64,000 bases of DNA from Montifringilla adamsi (lineage: Eukaryota; Chordata; Aves; Passeriformes; Passeridae). The stretch spans positions 1,882,020 through 1,946,019 of the forward strand of contig JAGGNK010007559.1 in NCBI GenBank assembly GCA_017590115.1, in the 5' to 3' direction. Below the pieces are notes generated by a model. It searched no databases. It was not told where the DNA came from and saw only the letters and a program-made list of their open reading frames with translations. Positions 1 through 12,510 of this stretch are shown here, piece after piece. Numbering within the stretch: position 1 is the stretch's first letter; every line of letters starts with the position of its first letter. The position numbers and the translations under genes were made by a program.

Positions 1-2572
1 TGCCCCTTAAAAGAAAGTTTAGGAGGATTTGGAGGAAATGAAACATTCAGGAGAATTAGCCAAAGGTCTCCCTTCTCCTAAGTCACAAATCCTGTTTGTG
101 GAAGGGTCTCCCAGCCAAATTTGCCCAAATTTGGAGCTGCTGGATCCCACTCTATTTTTCACTAATTCCTCTGCTAGCAGCTAGAATTCCACAATTCCTG
201 GTGATCCTGCTAAAAACTACTTTTTTTTTTTTTTTTTTTCCAACTAGGTCTAGGTTTTTAGTTTTTTTTTTCCAAGAGTCTGTCTGAAAATTTCTTCTTT
301 GCCAATCTGGATTTGCAGCAGCTCTTTGATTTGTGGCCGTGCTGCTCATTCCCTCCTCAATGGCTTCACACACTCCTGATTCTCCTCCTCCCTGCTGCAG
401 TAATCTGCTCATCTGACTGATGGGAGACTTCCAAAACCCTGCACTGAGCCCTCCAAAAGACTTCAACAATCTCCTCTCTTTTTTTTTTTTTTTCCCTTTT
501 TTCCCCTTATTTCTTCTCTTTTCCTTACATCATCCTCGTGGCTCACATCCTTTCCCTCCTGATTCATTATGTAACCATGAATCTCTCTTCAAACACATCT
601 GGGGATGGAGGGAGAAGGGGGTAATGGCTCTAACATCTGGCAGGATTATTTTGGTATTATCATTGCAGCTTCCTTCTCTTTCTCCCGCTTCCCTTTTGGC
701 ACTGTGGCTGACAGGGAAATGTTTCCTTCCAGCTCTCTCCAGAGGATTAAAAGGAGGCTTTTTCCAGTGGGCAGAACGGAGAGGCCGCGACTGAGGGCAT
801 TTGAGACAGACGAAATATCAAGTGATGCTGTAATTTTTGGTGTCGATATCCTGGAATTCCCTTCCCTGTGCTCCCTAGAGGAGAAGAAAGGAGGTGTTCC
901 AGTGCCATCAGCACTGCTTGGAGCCACCACCACGGAGCCAAACCCACCAGGATCAGGTCCAGGGAAATATCATCTAATAAACGAGCGAATGTTGAGATGG
1001 AAAATCCCCTAACCCCGAACTCCTGGAGTATTTGGGGGTTGGATCCTGCCCTGTAAGAACAGGAACACACCAGGTGTTCTGCACGGATCCCTCCATGCCA
1101 AACCCATGGAAAATTGTCTGGATCAATCCTGAGGACAACTCGGATTTGGTGTCACAGCAAATAAACTTTGCTACCTAAGGAATTCTCACTGCTGACATCC
1201 AATAATTTTTCCGCCAGTGGGATCTGAGATATTCCTTAACGTATCTGCCAACTCAACCCCCAAAAACTGGGTGTGAGCCTGGTGTCCAATGGCCCTGGGG
1301 ATTATTTGGCAATCAGAGATCACATCCAGCAGCCCAGCAGGAGAAAGGGAAGGGGTAAATTCAGCATTTCCATCCTGGGCTTGCAGGGAATTCTCTGTGC
1401 TCCAGTAAATGGTGTTAGGGATGGTGGAGAGTTATTTACACACACCAGGATGGACAGGCATGGAATCCTGCTCTGCAGCAGCATTAATGCTCTTCAATAT
1501 TCATAGTTCAAGATTAATTATCTCTTATTCTCTATTTTCATCTTATAAATTGCCAAGAAATTTATTTGGAGGTTACTGTGATACAAATATGCAAAAGAAG
1601 CACTAAATACACCTAATTTCTCCTTTTTTCTGTTTTCCCATTGGTGCCATTGCTGTTTATCATGGACATTTGCCATAAAACCAGTGGTTACTCCCCCTCA
1701 GGGCCCCATCTTCTCCTCTCATCATGCTTCATCCCACTTCAGGGATGAGTATTTTGAATTTATGAGGCTGGAATCATTTTGGGAAGAGCCCAGAGTGGTG
1801 TCATCAACCCAAATTCCAGGTGGGGGAGGAAGGAGTCTGTGAATGAGAATCTTCTCCTCATGCCCCACACTCACAGGGAGGCAAAGGAGATTGAGACCCT
1901 GACTATCCCTGGAATCCATGTCTACATCCCCTTTTTCCCACAAAAGCAGGGAAATGCCACAAGACATAAAGCTTAGTGAATAATTCATACAGAAATTCAC
2001 ATTAAAGGAGTTGTCTGAGTTCCTGTTCATGAATTACCCATGAGCAGCTGCTGATTCCCACAATGTGCTCATTACTAGAGAGGATTAATTAGATAATTCC
2101 TGCAAATTCTTTGTCTTCTTCCTTGTTTGGGGCTCAGGTTCCTGTTAGCATATAACATTAAAAATTCAACTAGAAATGGGGATTTCTGTTTGGAAGTTTT
2201 CAGTCTCCAGGAACAATATTTAAAAAATAAGGTCCAAATTTTCAACAAAAGGATTGAATGGATGATTTCCTGTCTTATTTCCATCCATGAGATGTTTCAA
2301 TGCCTTCCTGAATCCCTCTGCTGATACACCCGGATCTCCTGTCCCACAGTGGGCTCTACTCTGAATTAAAATCAGTCTGGAGCTATTATTGGAAGGGATA
2401 TTCCATTCCATTCCATTCCATTCCATTCCATTCCATTCCATTCCATTCCATTCCATCCCACTCCTGCAAACCAAATGCCAAGACAAAAGCACCATTCTAA
2501 ATTTCAATCCTATTCAAAGTAAATAAATTTAAAAGACCACTCAAAAGGTTCTTTTTAAACAAACTCCCACAG
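1..2572. other. Non-coding (intronic or intergenic) stretch
   Basis: No convincing exon was found on either strand. The stretch contains poly-T/pyrimidine runs near 222-272 and 480-515 and a pentamer microsatellite near its end. The short ORFs have no supporting splice sites or recognisable protein similarity. If the exon at 2573 is real, this is most likely the intron before it. Confidence 0.5.
2401..2456. repeat. (TTCCA)n pentamer microsatellite
   Basis: About eleven uninterrupted copies of TTCCA, read as TGGAA on the other strand. The array ends in a variant TTCCATCCCA. It is open in one minus-strand frame only because a pentamer cycles through all frames (Met-Glu-Trp-Asn-Gly periods). 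A simple length-variable microsatellite, 117 bases upstream of the first proposed exon. Confidence 0.95.
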
Positions 2573-2620
2573 AATGTCCATGAATTCGACAGCTGGATGG
2601 AAACTATTCCCATCTTTCAG
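2573..2620 (+). CDS. Candidate internal exon 1 of an unrecognised gene
   Basis: A 48-base exon bounded by an acceptor ending aactcccacag and a consensus donor, CAG followed by gtaagt. It is read in phase 0 to phase 0 and gives NVHEFDSWMETIPIFQ, with an acidic/aromatic composition typical of real protein. A second frame is also open, so the frame choice rests on agreement with the next exon (6699-6766), which is open only from phase 0. I do not recognise the protein. The polypyrimidine tract is modest. On its own this could be chance; the strong donor and the phase-consistent chain of downstream exons raise confidence. The start codon must lie further upstream, probably outside the window. The first intron would be about 4.1 kb. 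Confidence 0.5.
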
Positions 2621-5600
2621 GTAAGTTCCAGGGTTTATCCAAGAGGGAGGAGATCCTGCCAGCCTCTGTTGAAAAAAACTGCAAATAAAATGATTGCATT
2701 TTTTTATTTCAAATTTCGGTTTTTGAAACAGAGAAAGATTTGCTTCATTTTGTTGTGCCTGAAACAGCTACAAATGGTTTATGGTAAGGTGGTTAATCAG
2801 GGGTTGTAACAATGGGACTTTGGCCTGGTTGAGATCACAGAACTTGACCCACCAGGACTTTTTTGCCTCACTGGATAATTAATTTGCCACATGGCTCAGA
2901 AAACAACAAGCAGGGCTGTTTCTTTCCCTGGAGATCATGGTTTAGGGAGTCTCTGTGAAGTTCTTTCAGGATGGGCAGCTAAAGGTTGACAGAAGAGCAA
3001 ATTTGAGTGCAAAACCAATCCAAAATTAAACTTCAAATCGTCCACAGCGTTCCCTGCAGGCAGCACTGCCTTCCTTCTCATAAACAGGAGTGCAGCAAAG
3101 AAAGAGGCTGATAAATTAGCCAGAGATCCATGAGGAGAAAGGCAGCCAGAGCCCAAGCCCTCCAAGACATATGTCTTTATTTACCCAAACATAAATCAAA
3201 CCCAACAGGAACTTGTGCGAGTAAATCGGATCCCGTTTGTATGTTTTTCCTGACACATAAATCTGGCTGGAGCAGAATGGCATGAAAAATAGAGGAACCA
3301 AACTCCCACAGGGACTCATCCTTCATGGAATCTGGACTGATCACTTACCCTGCTGGGCTGGGCTCTGATGCTCCAGGGAATCCCAGGATCGCTGGAGGCA
3401 GCGGGATGAAGGTTTGAGGGGTTTCTGTGCCGGAGGCCAAGCGGGTTGGATGTGGATTCTGTGTGCTACTGTGCATCCAGCCTTTTGGGATGTGATTTCC
3501 TATTTATATTTTGCCTCTTCCAAGGCTCTGAAGGAAAAGCCAGCAGCTGTTCAGGTGTCAAACAGCGAAACACAACGCAGGAGATCCAAGGAGAGCAAAG
3601 CGAACGGGTGAATTAATCACCCAACGAGGCGAAGGAGCCTGGTGGGTCAAGTTCCATGACCTCAACAAAAAAAATAAACCACTTGCAGGTGAGCCTGTGC
3701 TTGAATCTCCCTGTGCTGCAGCCTACAAGGATCCTCCAAGAGGTGGGAGAGCATCCCTTGGGATGGGACTTCAGTCTCCTGGGTTGCCTGTTCATCATTT
3801 CCCACCATTCCAGCAGATGAATTCTCCCAGGGAGCTGTGAAAGGCTGGGGTGGATCAGTTCTTTGGGAACAGTGCAGGAGTCTCCCCTGTGCTGCATCCC
3901 CATGAAATATTAACCACAGAATGTTTTGCAGCCAGATCCACAAGGCATTTCCAGGAGGGAAAAATTCCCTCTTTTTTAGCCCTGTTTTGCCATCCAAGCT
4001 GCTGAGGCTGCACATTTCACCATCCTAGAACTTGAAGAGACCTTAGGTGAATCCAGCCTCGCTCTCAGGAATGTTATCTTTTCAATTTTGGCAAACACGG
4101 GGTATTTTCACAGAGATTCCTCTTGCTTGTGCTAAAATGGAGAAAGATGGAACACGAGAGAGTGTTTTGCTCCCCTGGCTGACAAAATCTGCTTTGAATT
4201 AAAAAAAAAAAAATATGGAACATGCAAAATATTATTAATGATCAAATCCACAGTTTCCACTAAGCCAGAACATTACTCAAGGTCGTATGGCCTGAAATCC
4301 TCCTTTGACTGATGGAGTGGCTTCTCCCAGTTTAAATGCAGTCACAATATTATCCCTGATGGCCACTGGCAGCAGGGATGTTTGCTCAGTTGCTGCAGGG
4401 GAAGCATTCCCAAGAGTGGCAGATTACTCTCCACCATGGAAAAATAAATTCCACCCATGCTGCCATCACCCCCAGCCCCACTCACCTTTTCCAAACAGCA
4501 CATTGAGGAGGAAATCCTGGTGATGTTAAAACTGCTTGTGCTGGAAGCCTGGCTACCTTCATTGGTGCTGTTCCCTTGATAGATGGCATTTTCTAGGTCA
4601 GGGTTTTCCACTAATTCTCTCTCCAGCAAAGCCTTCCTGGTGCTGTATCAAAATTATTAAACCTCTCTTGCAGGGATGGAAAAATCAGGGAGAAATTCCA
4701 TGGAGGGTCACAAAACAAGAGGTTCCCTGGAGTGTTTTAAGGAGCACCTGAACAGCCTGGAAGGGGTTGGGAGTGGAGAACAGATTTAGAGCCAGGAGCA
4801 GCAGGTTGGCAGAGTTACCTGGAATGATGACACACATTAATTGTCTTGATGATAATACCCTGATGAGTGGCAGGAGGAGATCAGCAGTGGCTCCTGCAGA
4901 GCAGGGCAGCCTGGAGGGGAGCTGGGGTTGCCTTGGGTGAGGAAAGAAAAGCAGCAGAGACAAGGGAGGGAAGGAGGAAATGAATACCTCGGCGATGTTT
5001 TAGTCCTGCCACAAGTGGAGTTCATGGCTGAGCTCCTCTCAGCTGCACAGGGCTGGGGGCACTGGGGAGGGGACAGTTTTTGATGGCTTAGCAAAGGAGC
5101 CACCTGGAAGAACAAACCCTGCAAACCCTATTTCTGGGTTTGAGTGGTGCCACGTGCCATTGCAATGTAAAATCCAGGGATTTATGGCAAAGGTTGGGGT
5201 TGCTACCAACACCTGTCTGGCAACTTCAGCGGAGAGAGATTTTCAAACAGCACCCCATTGCTCCACAAGCTGAGTCTGCCATGGCTTCAGTAAGTTGTTA
5301 GCTAAGTCTTCTGGGAATCAAAAAACTCCTCAACAACAACAAAAAGCATCTCCAAACCCAGATCACTTGGAGAACATAATGGGGTTATGTTGTATTTCCT
5401 GACTCTGCGACTGTCACCCTTTCAGGAGGCAAAATGGGCGCCAAGGACTGATGTCTTCCCTCCCCCAGTGCAGTTCTGAGCCTGGGCATGATCCTGGGAC
5501 AACAATTTGACAATAAAACCATGGAAAATCCGAAAGTCCTCTGATGAAAGTAGAACACTGACAGCTTCGCTCTCAGCAGTCCATTTTTGGGTCTCTGGGC

Positions 5601-6698
5601 CAAAGATGCAGCTCTTATTTTGAGGGTGTGCATGTGAAAAAGTCAGAATGACAGCAATTTAACCTTTGTCAGTGGTTTTCAGGATATATTGGAGGGTTTC
5701 TTGTGAGTCTGCTCCTGGACAGCCGTGAGTGAGCCACAGAATGCACAGAGCCAGGGCTGGGCTGATTTAAGGAGATAAAACCTCCTGCCAGGCTGAGCTG
5801 ACACTTTCACTCAGCCCCTGGGTTGGAGCTGAACTCAATCCTGTTTATCCTCTGCTGATTAAACACCCTCTGCTTCTGAGGCTTGTCCAGCTCTTAAAAA
5901 TCCACCTGTTCATCCTAAAAGTTGTTTGGGGGGGAGCCATATCCCTGGATTTGGACATTTCCAATTCTGCCATCAGCCATCCTGAGCTCCTGTTTCCACG
6001 AGGGGAGGGAAATCCCTCTGGAGAGGGATTCATCCCACGTTAAAATCCATGTCTGAGAGGAAGAATGGATGCATTTTGGGAAGGGATTGTTTCTCTGGAC
6101 ACCCAACTTGCATAGGATTGCATAAATTATTGCATAGGAATTCAGCTTCTCCATGACTCAGGATCCCTGCAGGTGCCTGCTGCACACCGACCCAAACTCC
6201 TGGTGCTACTCTCCAGGAAAAGTGGGCATCTGCCAGGAGATAAATATGAAAAATAACCCAAATTCACCCATGGGGTGAAAAAATAACTCAAATGCACCCA
6301 TTCACCTTCCATGGCTGCGAAGGACTTTCCATATTTCACTGTCTACTTATCTCTGTTACCTCAGATAAATTAGGTCAAGGAGGGAATGCGGCCCATGTGC
6401 TAAAACCATCAGGGGATGATGTCATGGCCCAAACAAGTCCTCTTTGAGGAGTTTAAAAGGTAATTGAAAGGTTATTTTTTTTAGAAGTTCACTGCATTTT
6501 TTTTTCTAATGGGAAGTAAATGAGATTCAGGTCATATTCAGGCAAGCTCAGGGTGAAGTCATAGGGTGAGGAGAGGGAAGATGGAGTTGAAGATTAATTT
6601 GATTAGGATTTCTTAAGATAATATTTGATTTTATGAGGGGGTTTAAAAGCAGCAAGGTCCATTTACTAAATCTGAGCTGTTCATCAATTTTTTTTCAG
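2621..6698 (+). other. Proposed intron (about 4.1 kb)
   Basis: Begins gtaagt and ends with eight Ts followed by cag. I see no further exon with paired splice sites. It contains an A-run at 4201-4213, but no clear LTR or CR1 copy was recognised. ORFs here look like chance frames. Confidence 0.4.
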
Positions 6699-6766
6699 GC
6701 TGCACAGAAAGGTGCAGAGCTTTGCTTGGAGTTAGATGGTCACAAGTGGAGAAAAATTAACACCAG
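6699..6766 (+). CDS. Candidate internal exon 2 of the unrecognised gene
   Basis: A 68-base exon with a very good acceptor (an eight-T tract then cag) and a donor CAG followed by gtacaa. Only the frame starting in phase 0 is open; the other two hit stops. It reads AAQKGAELCLELDGHKWRKI and continues with Asn-Thr, leaving two bases (AG) over. These two bases join the leading C of the exon at 8675 to make a Ser codon, so the phases agree on both sides. The peptide has an acidic/hydrophobic half and a basic half. I cannot assign a family. Confidence 0.55.
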
Positions 6767-8674
6767 GTACAATAAGAATCTGGAAACTGTTAACAGAAAA
6801 ATTGGATTTGATTAAAGGCAGAGTTGAAAATTCTCTGATTTCCCCATGAATTCCCAAATTTTTGTAACACACAAACTTTTACTTTGGGTGAACACTGCAA
6901 GTTTTAATTTTATTGCAACAAATAAACTGAAAAATCCACAGGAAGGAAACAATTCCTTGCCATACTCCTGGTTTCCAGAAAAAAATTATTGAAGGCAGAG
7001 ATTTATCTCTTGTTGCTGACAAATAAGACTTTGAGTGAAATAGGAAATAATTTGGATTCTAAGGACAACATTTCAGAGTGGGCAGGCACAAATTCCTTCA
7101 GGAGTAACATCCAAGGATAAGATCCAGCACCCAACCCCTGAGTGAGGGTGTAAGACATTGGAAATCTTGTGCAAAAGGAAATTCTGAAATACAGAAACCC
7201 ACCTGGGTTCTTAGAGTAGGATTGTTTTGATTCTGAGGACACAGAATTCTGCAGGCTGCCCTAGCTCTGGGCAATCCATCAGTGTCACCTAAATTTAAGG
7301 ATGAGGAAAAAAGGAAGGGGTAAAAAAATCCTTCTATTTTTCTGTTTGCAGTCTCTCAGTGCATCCCCAAGGGTGGCAGTGCTATTAAATGTCCATCACA
7401 CCATCCCAGGATCCCAGGAAAGTGCTTGTGCAGGAATCTGGAGAGTCACAACGCCTCCCCTGGTGTCTGGCAGGGAGTCCTGGGTGCCTGGAGAGGGGAT
7501 TTTCTGTGATGCTCTTTACTCTGAAGCTGTGACAAGGGATTAACAGCTGGGGAGGGACCTGCAGGAACAAGAACTGATCCTGGCTCCAAGGACAGTTTGT
7601 GCCTCTTGCAACCTGCAAGGGCTTTCTTCAGTCAACAAAAGCAAACAAGAGATTTCCAAGGGAATAAACAGGGAAAATTTGGAGGGGAAAGAAATTAATG
7701 GAGCTCCCCAAAGGAGGTTGGCTTCTTTCCCCACAGAGAACCCTGAACCAAGGTGATGCCCATGCTAACAAAGGTTGAGGGGGATTGAAACCCCGTGGTT
7801 TTTCTCCTTATTTCCCCCATATTTGTGACCCCCCACCCTGCTGGAAGTGCTGATCTGGCTGTGACCCCCAGTTCTGGGAATATTCCTGCTGCAAGGCCCT
7901 GGGGCTGCAGATCAGAGCCAGCTCCTCTCCCTCTGCTCTCCCTGGCCTTTGGCCACCAGCCCAGCCCTGATGTCATTCCAGAGACACACAGACGTTATTT
8001 TCCTCCTCCTCTTCCAGGAGCTTTCCCTGCCCTGCCACCTTATCAAAGGCTCAGTATTTAACCAGCTTAGGCTTGACCCAGCTTGTCTGGGGAGGCTTGG
8101 CCCCAGCCCAGCCCTGCAGGCAGCTCAGAGCTGCAAACCCCAGGCTGGGGCTGGCATCTCCTCCAGCAGCACTGGATCCAAAATTTACCTGTCCAGAGCT
8201 TAGGGACAACCTCCTGGAATACTGGGATTCATCCCCAAACTCTCTGAGCCACAGCCCCACCACCCTCACAGGGAAGGATTCATTCTCAAATGCCATCCAA
8301 GATATATCTCTGTCAGTTTGAAGCCATTCCCCTCATCCTGGCACTGCATGTCCTTATAAAATCCAATAAAATCTTATAAAATCCAATAAAATCTCTTCCC
8401 ATCTTTCTTTTGGGTTCCCTTCAGGCCCTGGAAGGCCACAAAGGTCACCCCAAACCCTTCTCTTCTCCAGGTTGAATTTTGCTGTTGTGATCTCTTAATC
8501 CCCATCCTCTGCCAGTCACACTGTAAATAAAAATGCAATTATTAAGGAAATGTTTCTTTTTTGAAAGGGGACAGGGATGTAATCTGTGAAAAGAAGAAAC
8601 TTGAAGCCTCATCTCTCATAGGAAAAGCTGCATTCCTAAAGAACCAATTTGTGTCAATTTTCCCTCACCCACAG
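6767..8674 (+). other. Proposed intron (about 1.9 kb)
   Basis: Starts gtacaa and ends in a pyrimidine-rich acceptor. It holds a degenerate minus-strand CR1 fragment (8300-8520) and a 21-bp duplication at 8354-8395. No other exon candidates were seen. Confidence 0.4.
8300..8520 (-). mobile_element. CR1 LINE fragment, degenerate
   Basis: Read on the plus strand it follows the antisense of a CR1 3' region: a segment like 'agccattcccc', a 'tccttataaaa' segment, then 'aaacccttctcttctccagg' and 'ttgaat'. A local 21-bp duplication (cttataaaatccaataaaat repeated) interrupts it at 8354-8395. It is an old, truncated copy with no coding capacity. Confidence 0.7.
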
Positions 8675-8726
8675 CACTGAGGAGCACCTGAATGTGGAGA
8701 GAACAGCACTTTTCTCTCAGGAGAAG
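8675..8726 (+). CDS. Candidate internal exon 3 of the unrecognised gene
   Basis: A 52-base exon with a pyrimidine-rich acceptor (ttccctcacccacag) and a near-ideal donor (GAGAAG followed by gtaaga). Two frames are closed by TGA. The only open frame needs two carried bases, exactly what the exon at 6699-6766 supplies. It then reads TEEHLNVERTALFSQEK and ends in phase 0. The composition is hydrophilic, Glu-rich and probably helical. The next well-supported exon, at 29407, also starts in phase 0. I do not recognise the protein. Confidence 0.6.
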
Positions 8727-9292
8727 GTAAGAAAACCCCCCTAAAAATTAATTTATAGCATATTTTTCTTCAATCCATGACGGTCCAAGTAGGCTTGGTC
8801 CTAATTTCACTTAGGGTTGGGAAGGGAGTTCAGGAAAACATCTGGATCTCTCCAGATTAAACAAGGGTGGAAGTCTGTGTAATGAATTGAGTTGGCCTTG
8901 GGATGATTTTGCTCATCCTTGCTTCTGTGAAAATATTTGCAGTGTGACTTTGGGGCCAAGTGAGCACTGCCTGTGTTTGTCAAGGACCACGAGGAATGTT
9001 TGGAGGAGAATTTTGGAAAAGGGCTCAGCATGATGTGGATTAGTGTCATTTCAGCTTTGCCATAATTAAATACCAGCAGCAATTAGTAAACAACAACCAG
9101 AAAGTGAACTTCGATAAAAAATGCCTTTAGAGAAAATCCAGCTACCACAAGGATTTATAACATGGGGAAAGTGCAAATCACACTGAGGGCTTTTATCTCT
9201 TTTCCTCCACCTCCAAAGGCCTGGAAAGCTCTCTGGGCTGGCAGGATTTCTCCTGCAGCAGCCTGTGGTGAAAAATGGGACTGATCGGCTCT

Positions 9293-9452
9293 GAAATTCT
9301 GTTTTAGCAACCTGAATCCCATATTTAGGTGTTTTAAACTTCTGCTTGAGCAACCTGAATCTCATATATAGGTACTCTAAAATTCTGTTTTAGCAACCTC
9401 AACCCCATATTTAGGTGCTCTAAAATTCTGTTTGAGCAACCTGAATTTATTT
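9293..9452. repeat. Minisatellite, ~43-46 bp unit, about 3.5 copies
   Basis: Repeated segments of the form 'ttctgttttagcaacctgaa' followed by 'cccatatttaggtgctctaaa' recur at about 9297, 9342, 9383 and 9426. The copies are diverged at several positions, so this is an old array. Confidence 0.8.
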
Positions 9453-9587
9453 AGGTTGCTCAGGAAGCCCAAAAACTCTTTGGTGACTGTTGGCACTGAG
9501 AGAGTTCCTGGAACATCTGCTGCCCAAGGAATTGGGATGCTCAGGGGATCTCTCCCACCTGTGGATTTGGCTCCCAGGAGGGCTGCA

Positions 9588-10154
9588 TGGGAGGAGTTTT
9601 TGCTTCTTTTTTGCCAAGATTGGGATTAAATGTGCTAGAGGGTATTTCTTGTTGGGACTCAGATGTTTATCAGTTCTTATCTATGTCACAAACCCTGAGT
9701 TCTGCAGCACTTCACTCTATCAAACTAAAAATGGAGCCCCATCTCTCTCTACAAGGCCTTTTAAGGATAAACTGTCCAATTAAGAAATGGCACCTAAATT
9801 ATTTTCACTTTTAACCCAATAACCAACCACCCGTGCCCTGCAATGGGGACTTTTTTATTCAATTACAAAAAGCCACCCAAACCCATGGAGAAGAAGGTGA
9901 AGAAGAAGGAGCAGCCTCTGCCCCAAAGCCTCCATCTTGCTTTATATCTATTACTGTATTCTAAACCCTTAAACTCTGAGTTTTCCACCCTGTGATATCA
10001 CACACTTCTATTCAAACTCCACATCCATAATCTCACTTTTCTCATTCAATTTTGGAAGCCTTTTCCAGGGTCTCAGTTAAATGTGGTGTTTTCTTGAGGG
10101 TCTGTGCTTTTTAACACAGCAAATCTAAAATTTTCAGTAATCAGGGTTCCGACA
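9588..10154 (-). mobile_element. Solo LTR (family A), exact 6-bp target duplication
   Basis: The sense strand is minus. The element begins TGTCGGAACCCTG (at 10154) and ends CTCCTCCCA (at 9588), and is flanked by the exact 6-bp duplication gctgca at 9582-9587 and 10155-10160. Length is 567 bp. TG...CA ends plus a 6-bp duplication are the pattern of ERVK/ERV2-type elements. There is no internal retroviral sequence, so it is a solo LTR formed by recombination between two LTRs. Related copies in this window are at 16.96-18.06 kb (minus), 38.87 kb, 43.70 kb and 44.42 kb (plus). Inside is a short imperfect GAA-rich tract (9886-9910) that is expanded in other copies. Confidence 0.85.
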
Positions 10155-10434
10155 GCTGCAGGCAGCACTGAAGGATTTTTTTCTCATGCCTGGGTAATGC
10201 TGTTCTTGTTCTTTGAGGGCAGAAATGCAGAGACACGGGAAATCAAACCAGAAAAAAAAAAAAAACTTAGGAAGGTGGAATGGGAAAGAAAAGAATAACT
10301 GGAATCCACGATTTGTGCAACAGCACAATAAGAGACAGAAATAAAGGGCCTGGAGATTTGTAGGATTGTCTGAATTCATCGGAGGAGCAGTACAAGGAGC
10401 GAGGCTTTGTGGCTCCAGACTCTATATTCACACA

Positions 10435-10512
10435 GTTTTTCTGCCCATCCTGCACTTTTTGGTGCCCATCCTGCAGCTTTTGGTGTCCATCCCACAGTTT
10501 TTGATGCCCACC
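10435..10512. repeat. Short tandem repeat, 24-bp unit, about 3 copies
   Basis: Copies of the form 'tttttggtgcccatcctgca' with a short variable tail recur at about 10437, 10458 and 10482. On the minus strand this gives a repeating Gly-Trp-Ala-Pro-Lys pattern. I regard that as non-coding. Confidence 0.75.
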
Positions 10513-10617
10513 TGAAATTAAAGTGTCCCCCTGGAGTGGGGCAGCAGAGCAATTCTGCTTCTTCTGTGCTGTCTGCCCAGACCCCATCCAAAGGGGATGA
10601 GCCTTTCTGTCAGTGGG

Positions 10618-10876
10618 ATGTGAGGGAAGGAAGAAAAGGAAAAGGGAAAAAAGAAGGAAAGAAAGGAAAAATAAGGGAAAAAGAAGGGAAAATGATGGAA
10701 AAGAAGAAAGAAGAATAAAGGAAGAAGGAAAAAAAGAAGATGGAAAAAGGAAGATGGAAAACAGAAAAGGAAGGAAAAAGAAAGAAGGAAAAAGAAAAAG
10801 GAAGGAAAAAGAAAGAAGAAGGGGAAAGGGAAGAGGAAAAGGAAGATGAAAAGGAAGAGGAAGAGGAAAAGTCTCT
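10618..10876. repeat. Long polypurine tract (GGAA/GAAA-rich)
   Basis: About 255 bases that are almost entirely G and A on the plus strand, with only scattered T. Motifs are GGAAAAAG, GAAGGAAA and, toward the right end, GGAAGAGGA. The long Lys/Glu/Arg-rich ORFs on the plus strand and Phe/Ser/Leu-rich ORFs on the minus strand are products of this composition. Such mirror-like homopurine tracts can form intramolecular triplex DNA. Confidence 0.9.
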
Positions 10877-12510
10877 GAGAGAAAAGAGCGCCTTCAAACA
10901 TGAAATATTCCCTCCATTTACGGCCCACACAATTTTTGGGACTGCCTGCTGTGCCACAAACCTTCATCTGGAGCCCTTTCCAGCAGCCCATCCAATCCCC
11001 CCTCTCCTGGCTCCAGAGCAGGAGCTCACCCCATCCATCTCAGCACCTGTCCCATTGTCTCTTTTCCATGGACCACCCAGCCAAGAGCACCCTGGAATCC
11101 CGAAGTTTGCCATATTTCCACATTGTTTGGTGTTTGGGTTTGTGTTGGGTTTTTTTCTGATACAAATAAACTGTGACAGGCTCACATGGGGAGTGATTGA
11201 GTCAAATTAAACCCATTTTCATGTTCCAGTATAATCTGGCTGGACTCATTTACACTAATTAGAACTAATTATGTGCCTGCTAAACTGGTAGGTTTGATTG
11301 TGGGAGGTGCAGGCACTGAATCACTTCATGCTTTTCACTTGGAGAGTGCCTTAAATCTGCTTTATCTGCAAGGCAAAAAGACCCAAAAATTATAAAATCT
11401 CCATGAGCTCAGATCTTGCAGATGGGGAAAATCAACTCAGCTTCACTCAAACTCCACCAAGTTTGGTTCAGTGTTTTGATTTTCAGTGTTCTGGTGCTCA
11501 GAGGGGTCTGTAAATCCATTTTGAGTAGGACACAAAGAGGAAGATGACAATAAAAGGATGACAATCAGCAGGGAGGGCTGGGGAGGGACGCCAGGGCTGT
11601 GTTTTGGGAGTGCTGGGCAGAGCCTGGAGCAGCTCCGTGGGGAGCTGGGACATTCAGCCAGGAGAAATCATTAAGGGGACACTTTTGTTCTGCCCCAGGC
11701 TGGATCCTCCAGGGATGAAAGGAGGGCAATGCAAACAACCTCGTGGGACAGCATCCACCAGGCACAGCTGCTCCCAGCACAGTTTCTGTCTGGAATTTCC
11801 ATGGAATTTCCATTTATTTTCTTTTTTTGTACTATTGCATTTTTATTTTTAATTTTCCTAGTAAAGAACTGTTATTCCTCTTCCCATATCTTTGCCTGAG
11901 AGCCCCTTAATTTCAAAATTACAACAACTCAGAAGGAGGGGGTTTGCATTTTCCATTTCAAGGGAGGCTCCTGCCTTCCTTAGCAGACACCAAGACAATA
12001 AAACACCCAGGAACTCCATGGGATGAACCCTCTGGACACAATCCTGTGCCCTGTGCTCTGGGATGGCCCTGCTGGAGCAGGGAGGTGGCACCAGGTGACC
12101 CCTTCCATCCTGACCCATCCTGGGATTCTGAGATTCGCACTGCCTGGGTGATGGAGCCTCCCTGGGCTGGTGCAGTTTTCCATCTCTCTTGGTTCCCTGC
12201 CTGCCCCTGGCATCCCACAAAACTGCTCCATCTGCTGAAGGAGAGCAATCTTTGATACCAGAGATATTTTGATTCATCAGAGGCCAACATGAAATGGAAG
12301 GTTGTGCTAATTATTAAAAGCTACCAGGCACTGCTGCAGAAATAACAAGAAATTTTCCTATTTATGGCACCTTCATGCTTTGCTTTTCATTATGAAAAGG
12401 GACAAAGCCTAAATTTAGGACTGGCTTGGTTAAGTCTTAGCTTTGAGATGAGGTTTCACCATACTCCTGTTTTCCAGAGCTCTCCAGACACACAAAATCC
12501 AAGAGTTCCC

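Noticed and set aside
10518..11210. Lys/Glu/Arg-rich ORF (156 codons) and Phe/Ser/Leu-rich minus ORFs
   Set aside because: Artefacts of the homopurine tract.
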